Below, piece after piece: positions 1-24,288 of a DNA stretch of 64,000 bases. The translations under genes were made by a program, and so were the position numbers. This DNA is from Portunus trituberculatus (lineage: Eukaryota; Arthropoda; Malacostraca; Decapoda; Portunidae), in NCBI RefSeq assembly GCF_017591435.1, contig NC_059297.1, forward strand, positions 18,495,190 through 18,559,189, in the 5' to 3' direction. The number at the start of each line of letters is the position of its first letter. Position 1 is the stretch's first letter. Under the pieces are notes generated by a model. It searched no databases and was not told the origin of the DNA. It saw only the letters and a list, made by a program, of their open reading frames with translations.

Positions 1-127
1 TCTTGTAGTAAAGTGAGATTTCACGCGTTGCATAAACAGTTAGGTCCCAAAGGAAAAACTGCATGAAAGTAAACCACAGATGATTGAATGAAGAAGAAAA
101 AATAAATAATAAATAAATAAATAAACA

Positions 128-169
<42 letters not shown>
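128..169. repeat. (AAT)n microsatellite
   Basis: Uninterrupted AAT trinucleotide run that abuts the left (3') end of the LINE fragment. Confidence 0.95.
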
Positions 170-171
170 CA

Positions 172-820
172 TCTTTTTAGAGCTCGGAGACCATACCACT
201 GCTGCATATTCCAGCCTTGGACATATCATGCTTGTGATGATTTTTTTCATCATATCTTTATCCAAGTATTGAAATGCCACTCTTATATTAGTCATCATTT
301 TATATGATAGTCCAAACATCTTGCTTATGTGTTTTTTGGGGCTCAGATTTTCCTGTATGATCACTCCCAGATAATTTTCCTCTTTAGTCTTCATTATTTG
401 TTCCTCTCCCATCAAATAGTTCCATACCGGTCTTCTCTTACTATTTCCTAGTTCCATTATGTGACATTTCTTGACATTAAACTCCAATTTCCACTTCCTG
501 CTCCACTCATAGATCTTGTTTATATCTTCCTGCAATAGCAGACAGTCCTCTCTGGTTTTGCATCATCAGCAAATAAATTTATATAACTGTTTACCCCAAT
601 GTGAATGTCGTTTACATAAATCTGAAACACAATGTGGGCTAACACTGACCCTTGTTGCACTCCACTAATTACTTTACTCCAAAATGAGTATGTATCTCTG
701 ATCACAGTTTTCATTTCCTTATCCTTCAAATAATCTCTTGTCCATTCTAGCAAAGTTCCTCGCAGTCCTCCTATGCTCTCTAGTTTCCAAAGTAGTCCTT
801 GGACAGCTATTTGGTGTAAT
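172..820 (-). mobile_element. LINE ORF2 fragment (reverse transcriptase)
   Basis: Minus-strand translation gives LLWKLESIGGLRGTLLEW, then SGVQQGSVLA, YVNDIH and LFADDAK (the catalytic FADD box). After a frame change come EWSRKWKLEF, KKCHIMELG and EYAAVVWSPSSKKD. This is the fingers/palm to C-terminal part of a LINE reverse transcriptase and is closely similar to the copy at 45891-46790. The 5' part (endonuclease and first RT motifs) and the ORF2 tail are missing. Frameshifts near 540 and 620 show the copy is dead. It lies in tafazzin intron 3, in the same orientation as that gene. Confidence 0.85.
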
Positions 821-934
821 GCCATGCAAATGAAAAAGGAAAGAATAGCATAAAAGGCAAAAACCAATGCAAAAAATAATTAAGTTAATCAAAAGTGAAG
901 TGGAAAAAAATGTACCAATTAAGTTCAGCAACAA

Positions 935-1632
935 AGTGTATACACTGTAATTCTGTCATAGTATAAAATTCCCCAAGATCTTTTTCTTTCCCTCTTTCCC
1001 AGACAAAATTTATGGAAAATGAAGAAATAATGTATAAAACAAAGAATAAGTCAACTTCTTAGCACACAACACTTCTTACCACTGTTGTGTTTATTGCTGC
1101 CATTTCCCCAAATATAGATTATGTTAAAAAGGATTTACTAGTAAAAAACAAGTATATGTGAGCCTCAAATCTGTAAACAATATATTTGTAAGCCCATTTC
1201 TGAGAAAAAAATCATAAGCATATGTGACTGGCATCTACCAACAATAAATATGCAAACTCATCTTCACACTTAAATTCTAAGTCTTTCAATTTAGTTTCTC
1301 CATACTTCATCTCTAGTCCTATGATACAGTCACTACATAGAAGTAAGAATCCAATTCACTGGTGTAGATCCTATCACAAACAATTTTGTACAGATTGGAG
1401 TACAGCAAGAAGACAGGCACAGAAGTTAGTAACATATGATTAGATTGTAAACGAAATTTTTTCCACAATCAATCATGGACTGTGGCTAAACCTTCACGTT
1501 ATTATTGCTAGTAAACCCCCGGGTTGCCTGAAGCTGTAAAAAAAATAAAATCTCCACAATGAAAGGGCTTACCAAGTAATGGCATCCTCATCCTATGCAA
1601 GTCCCACAGCATAGCGTAGTACAGTCACCCAC
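935..1632. other. Tafazzin intron 3 sequence, nothing else recognised
   Basis: AT-rich single-copy-looking DNA between the LINE fragment and tafazzin exon 3. I see no exon, RNA gene or repeat in it. Confidence 0.6.
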
Positions 1633-14138
<12,506 letters not shown>

Positions 14139-14240
14139 AGTTACTTGACCACCGGTCTAGAAGTACGTGATTCTCGACACTTGATCTTGGTCTTGGTACT
14201 ACATATCTTGATCCTGATGCTGTTACTCAATACCTCTCCA
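14139..14240 (-). repeat. Dispersed ATCAAG-rich repeat forming the tafazzin 5' leader
   Basis: Read on the minus strand, the roughly 85 bases just upstream of the tafazzin ATG (GGAG, AGCATCAGGATCAAGAT, ATCAAGTGTC) resemble a plus-strand segment at about 15575-15655, and more distantly 36612-36650. The shared core is GATCCCGAG(C/T)CACCTGTAGCAT plus ATCAAG units. Its nature is unknown. Confidence 0.4.
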
Positions 14241-14499
14241 AAGCATTATTCTTTTATTCACTCAGTCCCACAAGAGTTTCAGTACTACTTCTGAGCCTGC
14301 CATTTGTATCGGCACCTCCTATAGGGGTCAAAATAAGAAAAAAACGGCAATCAGAGAACAGACAGTCTGGACTCTGCCTTGCTGTCTGTTGAACATGAGC
14401 ACGGGGAGGGAGCAGGGTAAAAGCTAGCTCTACCGGTTGAGACAGTGTGGGACTGAGAAGATCAGGATCATTTATACAAGTGTGGAAAAACAAAGAATG

Positions 14500-15530
14500 A
14501 AAAGTCAGGAAACTTAGGTTAAGTGAATCAGTGGGTAGGACGATTGGGGAGTGCAGCAAGAATGAGAGCAAGCAAATATGATGTGCTGAGAGAGGTGTAG
14601 AAGAGTGTGGCGGTGTCCAGCATAATGTATGGTATGGATGTGATTGCATGGAATGAAAGTGAAATTGACAAGCTAGAAGTGGGACAAAATAGAATAGGTA
14701 GAATGGCACTGAATGCACCAAGATACACAGCAGTAGAAGCTTTGAGAGGGGATATGGGATGGAACACCTTTAGGGAAAGACTAGTTAAAGCCACAATTAG
14801 ATACAAGGTCAGGCTGGAAAGAATGGATGAGGAAAGAATAGTGAGGAAGGTGTACCTGTGGAATGAAAGTGGGAGTCAGTGGAGGAAGAGGTGCATGAGA
14901 ATGACAGAGAGGAGTGGTTTACAAGTGGTATGGGGATGAGAATGGCTGGGAGGAATCAAAGTGAGCGTGAATGGATCGTGACAAGAGGAGGCAGAGTAGG
15001 AACTGAATGGGATGCAAGGAAATGGAAGAGTGAGATAGACAGAGAGGTGAAGTGGGTGGGACTGAATATATGGAAGAATGGGATGGAACGAAAGAGTACC
15101 CTAGAATGGTACAAGGAAAAGGAAGCCCCGATGTATGAAAGGTGGTATGATGGCAGCCTGGGTGGTGACCTTCTCTTCCGAGCTAGGGCACAGTGTATGG
15201 ATGTGAATGCAAGGAACTACAGGTGGTCTGAATCCCACAGCAAGGTGTGCCAGATGTGTGACATGGGGGAGGACGAGACGGTGGAGCATGTCATGCTGGA
15301 GTGTGAGAAGTATGAGAGAGACAGGCATGAGATGATGCAAGTGATCTTGAGTGAATTAGGGCATAATAGGAATGAAAGAGTGGAGAAGACAGGAAGGGAA
15401 TGGATGGTGTTGCTGCTGGGACTATGTAGAGAGACGAGTGAAAGGATGATGAAGGCTGTGAAGGAGTATCTGGAAAGAATGTGGCGAGCGAGGTGTAGGG
15501 ATCATTAACAAAGAGAAATGCTACTTTTTT
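14500..15530 (+). mobile_element. LINE ORF2 C-terminal fragment (zinc-knuckle type)
   Basis: Two overlapping frames (14607-14939 and 14879-15508) form one broken coding stretch: SSIMYGMDVIAWNESEIDKL, then NRIGRMALNAPRYTAVEALR, WNTFRERLVKATIRYK, and after a frameshift near 14900 EWYKEKEAPMYERWYDGS. It ends in a CX2CX9HX4C knuckle (CQMCDMGEDETVEHVMLEC). This matches the C-terminal region after RT in I/R1/Nimb-type LINEs; the clade is uncertain. The RT itself is missing. Confidence 0.7.
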
Positions 15531-15560
15531 CTTTCTGTTTGTCTTTTTTGTCCTCTACAG

Positions 15561-15770
15561 GAGCAGCCGATCCAAAGGCCTGGCTCTGGAGCGATCCCGA
15601 GCCACCTGTAGCATCAAGATCAAGATCAAGGCAGCTGCCTATCAAGTGTCAACACACGCACGGCGCAATTGTTTACATCAGCAGTGCTTGTGTTTTTCTC
15701 TCCAATATTGCAAGAAAATACTAAGGAAGCACTTGAGCAGTTGCAGTGTGAGACATTCGACAAGAAGAGG
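15561..15770 (+). other. Exon-like open segment overlapping a dispersed repeat
   Basis: A strong pyrimidine tract ends in TCCTCTACAG at 15560, and an AG/GTAAGA donor-like site follows at about 15769. One frame is open throughout, with SKGLALERSRATCSIKIKIK at its start. The segment shares GATCCCGAG..CACCTGTAGCAT with 36629 and ATCAAG units with the tafazzin leader, so it may be a repeat rather than an exon. Confidence 0.25.
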
Positions 15771-16565
15771 TAAGATGGTGTTCGTGAAATATAAAACAAA
15801 TTAAGAAAACAGTAAATCAAAATAAAGTGATAGACAGGAATACCTGCCGACGTCCAGCGGGTACACGTGGAGGTGGAGGAAGGTTATTAGGAATGTTACC
15901 GTGGCACATTTAGTCAGATAGTTAGAGGTGATTAGGTTAGTTGGTCTGTTACTCGCAACCGCTGTGGTTTCATACAGGATGTCAAGCAATGGCGATATAG
16001 CGTCACCAGCTGGCTGGCCATCTCGATCTTAACATAACATAACATAACATAAATAATAGGATAACAAAGGGCCACCAGGGCCCATCTAGGTTATCCTGTA
16101 TCTGTCGCACAGCGACCTCGTCATCAGTACTTAAAGATACACTTACAAGTACACAATACATTATATACTAATTCTAAATATTTGGCCCATTAACAGGGCT
16201 AAGTCCTGCAGCGAAATCCTCTACAATTTGTGGTCCCCATACATGGGGATCATGTCTTATTTAACTATAGTAAATTTCTTATAAAACTATCATGCAGTGC
16301 TATACATAATTATAAATCTAATAAATTTAAGTGCTTATCTAATCTGTTTTTAAACATTGTCAAACTAGTGCTATTTACAACCGTCTCTGGCAATGCATTC
16401 CAGAAGTCTACCACCCTATGACTAAAGAAATATTTTCTTATATCTAACCTGCAGCCTTGCTTTCTAATCTTCCTGCCATGATTTCTAGTCCTATTTCCTC
16501 CTCTAAGGTAAAGAAAGATCTCACATCTATGTAGTTTGTATCTGAGAACATTTTAAATAACTCTA

Positions 16566-19265
16566 TCATATCCCTCTTATACATCTCCTCTCAAATGAAA
16601 ACATGTTTAATTCCTTTAATCTATCTCTATACTCCAGGCGCTTTAATGCTGGTATCATCCTAGTTGCTCTTCTCTGAACTGCTTCTAACATGTTGATATC
16701 CTGCCTATAGTGGGGTGACCAGGCCTGTATGCAATACTCTAAATGGGGCCTAACATAGGAATTATATAAGCTACGCACCACTTCCTTACTTTTATAACTA
16801 ACATTTCTATTTATAAAACCCAGGATCCTATTTGCCCTATTTCTTGCTTCTAAACATTGCTTTGAAAATTTCATAGTCCTGTCTATCACTACTCCTAAAT
16901 CCTTTCCTTCCTCTACTGCCTCTAGCCAACATCCCTCCATCTCATAGTTAAAGTTTGTGTTGTCTTTACCTAAATGCATAACCTGACACTTTTAGAATTA
17001 AACTCCATCTGCCACCTGTCTGCCCATGCTATCAGCCTGTCCAGGTCTCGTTGTATTCTGTAATTGTCCTTTTCACCCTGTACTGCACATGCTATCTTAG
17101 TATCATCTGCAAACTTTGATACTTTGCTACTAATTCCTATATCTAAATCGTTAATGTACACCAAGAAAAGAAGAGGTCCTAGCACTGATCCTTGGGGTAC
17201 CCCACTAACCACTTCCTTCCACTCAGACATTGCCCCATTTAATACTACTCTCTGTTTCCTATCAGAAAGCCATTCACTAATCCAATCAACTAACCTACCC
17301 CTATCCCATGTAGTCTCAATTTGTACACTAGCCTCCTATGCGGTACCTTATCAAACGCCTTGCTAAAATCTAGATATATAACATCTATGCTATTTCCATC
17401 ATCTAACTCCTTGGTAATATATTCTAAGATATCGAGCAAATTTGTAAGACAGGACCTCCCTGATCTAAAGCCATGTTGGGTATCTCTAATTAATCTATTC
17501 TCATTTAAATGCTCCCAAATACTACCCTTAATGATTTTCTCTAGTATCTTACATACTATACTAGTTAAACTGATCGGTCTATAATTATTCGCATCATCCT
17601 TCCTACCTTTTTAAATATTGGAGTAACATTAGCTAACTTCCAGTCCTGAGGTATCTCAGCAAACCTAAGTGATCTTTCAAAGATTAACTTAAGTGCTTCA
17701 GAAATACTGTCTACACCCTCCCTAAGTACTCTGGCATGTAGCTCATCAGGACCACTAGCTTTCCTATCGTCTAGTTCAAGAATAAATTTCCTAATAATTC
17801 CCGGTTTTATATCAATATTTTCTAAAGCTCTTAAACTACTCGTCGCACTGTTTGTAACAGGATTTCCTATTCTTTCCTAGTAAATACTGAAGAAAATTGT
17901 TCATTCAATAATTCTACTATGTCTTCATTTTGATCCACTACTACACCATCTTTTCTGAGTGGTCCAATCCTATCCTTATTTCTTTTATCACTGACCTTGT
18001 AATAACTATATAATTTTTGGGATCTTTACTCCCAGCTCTAGCTAGTTTTATCTCTGCCTGCCTTTTACTTTTTTTATAACCTTACTCAAATCATCCCTGA
18101 CCTGTCTGTACCTAATCAAATCTACATCTTCCCACTTTTCTGCAACTCTCTGTATGCCCTCTTCTTCTCTCTGATCTGGCTACCTATCTCATGAGTCCAC
18201 CATAATGGCTTCCTGTTTCTCTGCCTTATATCTTTGTAAGGGATACACTGCATCACTATACCCTTTACTACAACCTTAAAAATATCCCACATCTCCTGTG
18301 CAGTTTTATTTCCAAAACTATCTTCCCAGTTTACCTCTCCTAATAACTGACGTAACCTACCATAATTGCCTTTCTGATAGTTTGGGACTCTAGTCTTATT
18401 CACTATATTATCCCTACTGGAATTAATGATAAATCTAATTATATGATGGTCACTGTTTGCTAAAGTCTCTCCTACCTCAACTTCCTTTAAACAATGCTCA
18501 ATATTTGTTAGTACTATGTCTAAAACCTTCCTCCCCCTAGTAGGTTTATCTACCATCTGCACTAAATAGTTATCCTGAAAACTTTCCATAAACTTATTTT
18601 CACTAGCATCTCCTACCATCCTCTCCCAGTTTACTGACTTAAGATTAAAATCCCTAAGATAATTGTCTGACTAGTACACCCCTATTTATCTCATCTACCA
18701 TAAGGTTGTCTACATCTGCTGACTGGTTAGGTGGTCTATAAAAGCTCCTACTCTAATAACCTTACTTTTGTTTACTCTAACATCCAGCCATAAGGACTCT
18801 ACTCTGTTATCTACCTTAATACCATTAACCTGACTGGAAATGAAGGATTTTTTACATAAATAACTACTCCTCCACCTATCCTACCAATTCTCTGGTGTAA
18901 ATACATAATGTATCCATCTACTTCATATTCTTTCCTATTTTCCTAAACTTTTCCTCATTTACCCATGCCTCTGTGACACATACAACATCTAAGTCCTCCT
19001 CAACTATATAACTAGATAACTCGTCCTTCTTGTTCCTAAGACTCCTGGCATTTACATAAAAACATTTAAGTCCTGCTACCTTCCTAGATGCTGTCTCCTT
19101 ATTTGGAATCCTAATCTTATTCTCTCCTATTTGCACCTGGAAATCTTTCCTAATCTTTTCACTATCTCTGTTTATCCTATCTAATTTATGTCTAGCATCT
19201 TTCTTCTGGAATGCATTTGCTACCTCACCCCTACACTCCATCCCAACTCCCCTCCAGACATCCAC
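16566..19265 (-). pseudogene. LINE ORF2: APE endonuclease and reverse transcriptase
   Basis: Read downwards, FYVNARSLRNKKDEL and VCVTEAWVNEE (endonuclease N-terminus) lead to ANSDHHIIRF (catalytic SDH) near 18450. RT follows, with VVSGVPQGSVLGPLLF and the FADD catalytic box in SKFADDTKIA near 17115, then RWQMEFNSKS. The C-terminal thumb region is VVIDRTMKFS, PHLEYCIQAWSPHY and RRATRMIPALKRLEYRDRL at 16979-16566. At least five frame breaks (about 18920, 18620, 18120, 17230, 16975) inactivate it. Confidence 0.88.
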
Positions 19266-20281
19266 TCAGCACATCCACACCCTTCCTACTCAGATGCACA
19301 CCATCCCTAGCATACAAATCCCTTCGCCCATAGAACCTATCCCATACATCCACAAAGCTGACACCCACATCCTTACACATCCCTTTTACCCGATCATTCA
19401 CACCAATGGCTCTAGACAACCATTCCCTGCTAACATACACACGAGGCAAGATTCCTGACACTACACACCTCCTACCACTCTCCCTTATCTTGCCTAACAT
19501 TTCCCGAAATCTTGCCACTAACTCCTCCGACCCACCTGCTCTGACATCGTTCCCACCTACGTGCAAAACTACTACACCCTCCCTCTCCATCCCCCCAACC
19601 CTCTTCTGCACCTCCTCACTCACTGCCTTCACACCTGCACCAGGCATACACACGTTCGTCCTCCTATCCCTGTCTTTCCCACAGAAAGTGCTATCTAAAT
19701 ACCTAACCTGAGAGTCACCCACCACACACACCTGAGGTGTGCTAGGCACAACCATCCTCCTCCTCTCCTCTACCCCCTTCTTTCTCCTTTCACTCACCAC
19801 AACCACTTCATTCACTCCACTCTCACTCTCCCCTCCCCTCCAACAAACCGAACCTATTTTCACACTCAACAGGTTTAGTCCTATCCTCCCTAACTGCCTC
19901 CACTTTCCTTTCCCTCGCAACCTGCCATCTCTGCCCATCCTGACTACTATCTTTCCCAGTCTGGCTCGCCTGCTCCCTCTTCCCCACTCTGCTCTTCCCG
20001 ACAGAGGGCCAAGCCACCCTGTCGCCCTCAGAAGGTCCAACCTTCGGCCTAACACTGATCTCCTGCCTAATTTTTTCCACTGCCTCCCCAAGCCTCTTAA
20101 CCTCCTCCTTCAATTCAAAGATGAGAACTTCGTTCGCACTTTTCCCCTCACTTAGCTTTCTCATTTCCTCTCGCAATTCTCGGTGCTCAAGAGAAAGAAC
20201 TAAATTCTCGCTCTTGAGCCTACACACCATACACTCAGAAAAGTCAACGACCTTCCTGTCGTGCCCACACATCTCACACAC
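19231..20281 (-). pseudogene. LINE ORF1: Cys motif, coiled coil and SGNH/GDSL esterase
   Basis: The N-terminal CEMC and CMVC pairs form a small Cys motif, followed by a Glu/Lys coiled coil (LREEMRKLSEGKSANEVLIF). A one-base shift near 19835 in a G-rich run separates this from the second half. That half holds an SGNH hydrolase: VVGDSQVRYLD (block I nucleophile Ser), VVLHVGGNDV (block III) and YARDGVHLSRKG (Asp and His of block V). Such esterase domains are known in CR1 and L2 ORF1 proteins and are thought to assist membrane or lipid interaction during retrotransposition. The catalytic residues are intact, but the frame is broken. Confidence 0.85.
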
Positions 20282-20330
20282 AACAAACTCTTGTGAGCAT
20301 CCTCACCTTTTAAACTTTACTTACGCGATG

Positions 20331-21970
20331 CTTCTTGTTTGGTTAGGTTTAGTTATATTAGGTTAGCTTAGATTTGGTGAGGTTAGGATACGAGCAGCAA
20401 GATCAAGAATGTGGGATACATCACAACAAGAACAGCAGGGCCACATGGCTTTTCATACTATTTATCAATCTTTAACCTTATTTTTCGCTTTTTAGTTAAT
20501 TAATTTTTTTTACTTATGACATGTTTCTAAAGGTTGGTATGTATTGTATGATATTCTGCAACATTAATTCTATCTCAAAAGAAGAGGCTAAAGTTATCTC
20601 CATATATCTGACATAATTAAGTGAATTTGCTGTTTGAACCAGTACTTTACCTTGCCAACAACCTTAATCTACTCGATCCGGTATTATGGTTATCTAGACG
20701 TGACTTAAATTTTTTCAGGTGTGACTTTGCCACCAAATCTGGTGTGACTGTGACATTGCAACTTTATTTTTGGCACCCCCAGTGGGACTTTTGACTTTGT
20801 GACTGTGACTTTTTTTTTCCGGTGGGACTCCACTAGATTACAAAGGAAACTTTAGCATGATAACAGAAACATGTTTTTATAAGATAAAGAAACATATATT
20901 TATTTATCAATTTAGATTTTTAGTTAAAGCACAGCCTAAACTAATATATACAGGTCATCCTCCACCTCTTCCTCAATGTCCTGGTAGTTTTATGTAATAT
21001 CAGTTTCATGTAATTTGAAAAAAGATTACCTACTTTACTGTAAAAGGAAAGTTAAAAATCTGATGAAACTAAAGTTAGCTGTTACCAATTAAAATTTCAT
21101 ATTTTTAGCCAAATTGGACTTTAAAATGGACTCAAAACAGCAATTTCTTCAAAAAAAGGTTGTCTTTATTCTTCTTCAAAGTCATGGAAAATTGGCAGTG
21201 ACTTTACTTAGTTTAACTTTTCAAAATGTTTACAACTTTGAAACTTGCGGTGCTGCTAAGTCACTGCTCAATGCCATAACACCCAGCTCTTCTATTAAGT
21301 AAACTAGCATAACATTTTGTCTCTTAACCAAGGAGGTTTTACCCCTCTGGACCACCATTGAGGTAAACTAACCTAATCTACCATTTTGCCAGTTCCTAAC
21401 TCAGTGCTTCACATCCTTTTATTCCCACAATAGATAAATTAATCTAACCAAACTTTCTGTAACTTTACTGGGAGAGCTTTGCCCCTATGAATCACTCCAT
21501 AAGGTGAACTTATTCATTTCCAACAGATTGAAATGGGGCAAAAAATATTCTTAAAAATAAGATGTAGACTATGGAAAAGGCTGTAGTAGTTAGAAATGGC
21601 ATAATGGTTGAAACAGCTATTAAACACATAATCATATATTGAACTATAGTGACAGAGTGTAAAGGACAAAAAGATTATATTGTGACCTGACAAATTTTGT
21701 GTTTATGTAGCTACCCAAGGTGTTATGCTTGGATAAAGATTTATCTCAACTTTAGATCAGCTGAGCATTTCCACAGTGGAGGGAGGACCATGACAGTATG
21801 AAATAGTCTGTGGACTCCTTCTCAGGAAGCCAAGAGTGAACTGGTGACTATGGGACAGATTCAGGATCATTCAGCATCACACAAAGTGTGACAATTGCTA
21901 GTTCTATTTAATTGCATTTGTGATAGCTATTTAAACTGGTATACTGTTTGGGAACTGGCACCTCAGTGGA

Positions 21971-21976
<6 letters not shown>
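20331..21976. other. Intergenic, no gene recognised
   Basis: AT-rich DNA. The 20690-20840 stretch repeats GTGACTTTG/GTGACTGTGAC motifs (an imperfect GTGACT-rich block). No coding signal is convincing. Confidence 0.5.

Positions 21977-22063
<87 letters not shown>
21977..22063. repeat. (CT)n microsatellite
   Basis: An 87-bp perfect CT run. Confidence 0.97.
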
Positions 22064-22067
<4 letters not shown>

Positions 22068-23076
22068 GCCCCTGGCTGGGGCTCATCTTACACAAAAAGT
22101 GGGGAAAAAAATAGAGATAAGTTAGTGTATTGCAAAAAAGATGCAAGGCTAAAGTAAGGACACATATGTGAGTAAACAAAAGCTGCAGCAGGATGTCAGG
22201 AAACAGCTGACATATTTTAGAGAAGAATTCATCTAAAACTTATATTATGAGCTAAAAGAGATTGTTAAGAAGGAGGTAAAGGAAGATCTGATAAAATAAA
22301 TTAATGAATTAACAATGTTTATTGGCTTAAACACTATGAATGGATGAGGTCAAACATTACATAAACACAAATATAGTAGAGCATTTTCAGCAGCAGGAAG
22401 AAATAAAGAAAAGAAAGAAGAACACATTAATGTATAACATTCCAAAATTTAATAAACGGAGAAAAGAGAGAAAGGACAGACAAGGAAAGACAGGGACTGG
22501 CTAACCATTTAATATCTTTAACCAAAAAATAAAAGTGCAATAATGAAATTAGTCATCAGTTTATATACTGTACATGAGACAAAAATAACTAATAAAGTTG
22601 AAGATATACATACAGAACAAAAATGTGAGCCTATATAAAGAAACTACAAGGAAAGAGCATTAAGAAAAAAAAAAGTTAAAATCTATGAAAGTAACAAAAA
22701 ATAACAAATACGTACACACATAAGCAGTGAAACACATATAAGAATTCTGGAGGACAGTTTATCAAAACCTGAACAGATGATACCATAGACCATTACATGG
22801 AAAATTATGACATAAGCAGACATAGTTGGAGAACCCACTGAGTATGTGATGCCCTGCCCCATAACAGAATGTATGGACATGACTTTGTCAGTCTCTATAG
22901 AAATAATACCAATGAGCACACCACACCTAACAGAAACTTAATTAGAATTAGTTTTACAAAAATTGAAAAACAAAAAATCTCTCTCCCCATAGTAAAAGGT
23001 TGTCAGAAACAGTCATCTGTGATTCACTGAAGTCCTTGAGTTGCACCTGAGTGAGTCACATGTGTACATCTGTTGA

Positions 23077-23077
<1 letters not shown>

Positions 23078-23163
<86 letters not shown>
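23078..23163. repeat. (CA)n microsatellite
   Basis: An 86-bp CA run, followed 70 bp later by a short (GA)n at 23235-23260. Confidence 0.97.
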
Positions 23164-23164
<1 letters not shown>

Positions 23165-23233
23165 GTGATACTATACCTTTAACACCTGTTAGAGAACCGT
23201 CTGTTTTACACCAACAAATGTGTCATATCTTTT

Positions 23234-23264
<31 letters not shown>

Positions 23265-23512
23265 TTTGTCGCAAAGTTGATGGATATGAGAATCATTACT
23301 TTATTAACCTTTTTTTTATATTGACTTGGACTTAGGAACAACATTTTTTTCTTAAGATAGGTATATGAAAAAGAATGAATATGTTGCCTTATTATTGATA
23401 CTTTCTGAACCCATCTTATTCTACCAACTTGTAAGAATCCATGTACTGCTTACGTAAGTAATATATGCATTTCAACTCCAGAATAATCAATAATAGATAA
23501 CATTATAATGCA

Positions 23513-23514
<2 letters not shown>

Positions 23515-23593
<79 letters not shown>

Positions 23594-23594
23594 C

Positions 23595-23627
<33 letters not shown>
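23515..23627. repeat. Compound (AT)n-(GA)n microsatellite
   Basis: AT run at 23515-23587, an interrupted TATATA stretch, then (GA)n to 23627. Confidence 0.95.
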
Positions 23628-23973
23628 TACTGGAGGATCTGCGCGCAAGGCGGGTGTGTGCGTTATGTCCCATGTTAAGTTCCATAACATATAAACAGAT
23701 AGTGGAAATGACGAGGTAAAGTTAAAATTTTTCCACCAGTATATTTCCACTGTTGTTTGCGCGCCAGATTGAACTAGGTGGTGTGCTTTCCACCATAAGT
23801 GAGGTACATTTTTGTCCGCTAACGGTTTCGATAGTGTACACATGAGTGTCAGCGGTAGTCACTACGCCACCAATTTTCATACAAAACTAACCTAACTTGT
23901 CAATGAATCCATCGTTGTTATGCCTGGCTGTCAAATGTTGAGGTTAAACATGTCTAGTCTCAACAAATAAGGA

Positions 23974-24044
23974 ATTGTAGCCCATAAATTCCTGTGAAAA
24001 TCCCACACCATGTGGGCTTTTCACGGGAATTTAGAGGCTACAAT
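23974..24044. mobile_element. Tail-to-tail pair of SINE-B 3' ends (71-bp palindrome)
   Basis: The left arm (ATTGTAGCCCATAAATTCC..) and right arm (..GGAATTTAGAGGCTACAAT) are inverted, with CCACACCATGTGG at the centre. Each arm carries the GAAAAGCCCACATGG-type 3' end also found at 58393-58446 and 63288-63418. Confidence 0.7.
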
Positions 24045-24222
24045 ATTATTGATCTCCAACCAATCCAGAGACAATTATATATATATATATATATTTTATA
24101 TATTTTTTATATATATATATATATTTATTATTTTTTTTGTCGTTTTGTCTTTTGCTACTCCTAGTGGATATTGTTGTTTCCTAAAAGTCCCTTTCTGATT
24201 GAACTGCCAGTTTAACGTGTAT

Positions 24223-24226
<4 letters not shown>

Positions 24227-24284
<58 letters not shown>
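24227..24284. repeat. (AT)n microsatellite
   Basis: A 58-bp perfect run. A shorter interrupted AT/TTTTAT stretch lies at 24076-24125. Confidence 0.95.

Positions 24285-24288
<4 letters not shown>

Larger units (their letters stand above)
16022..20330 (-). mobile_element. Near-complete CR1/L2-like LINE
   Basis: A minus-strand element of about 4.3 kb with ORF1 (Cys motifs, coiled coil, SGNH esterase) and ORF2 (APE endonuclease, RT, C-terminal domain). It ends in a short tandem tail, four ATGTT-type units on the minus strand (plus 16030-16052, AACAT repeats). Several frameshifts and stops make it inactive. The ORF1 esterase and tandem-repeat tail point to the CR1/L2 group; exact clade assignment needs a phylogeny. 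Confidence 0.85.

Noticed and set aside
16030..16052. Telomere-like or satellite array (AACAT units)
   Set aside because: Only four units, placed exactly at the LINE 3' end; arthropod telomeres use TTAGG.
19231..19711. Plus-strand Pro/Ser/Thr-rich ORFs at 19.4-20.4 kb
   Set aside because: They are the antisense shadow of the LINE ORF1, whose esterase motifs lie on the minus strand.
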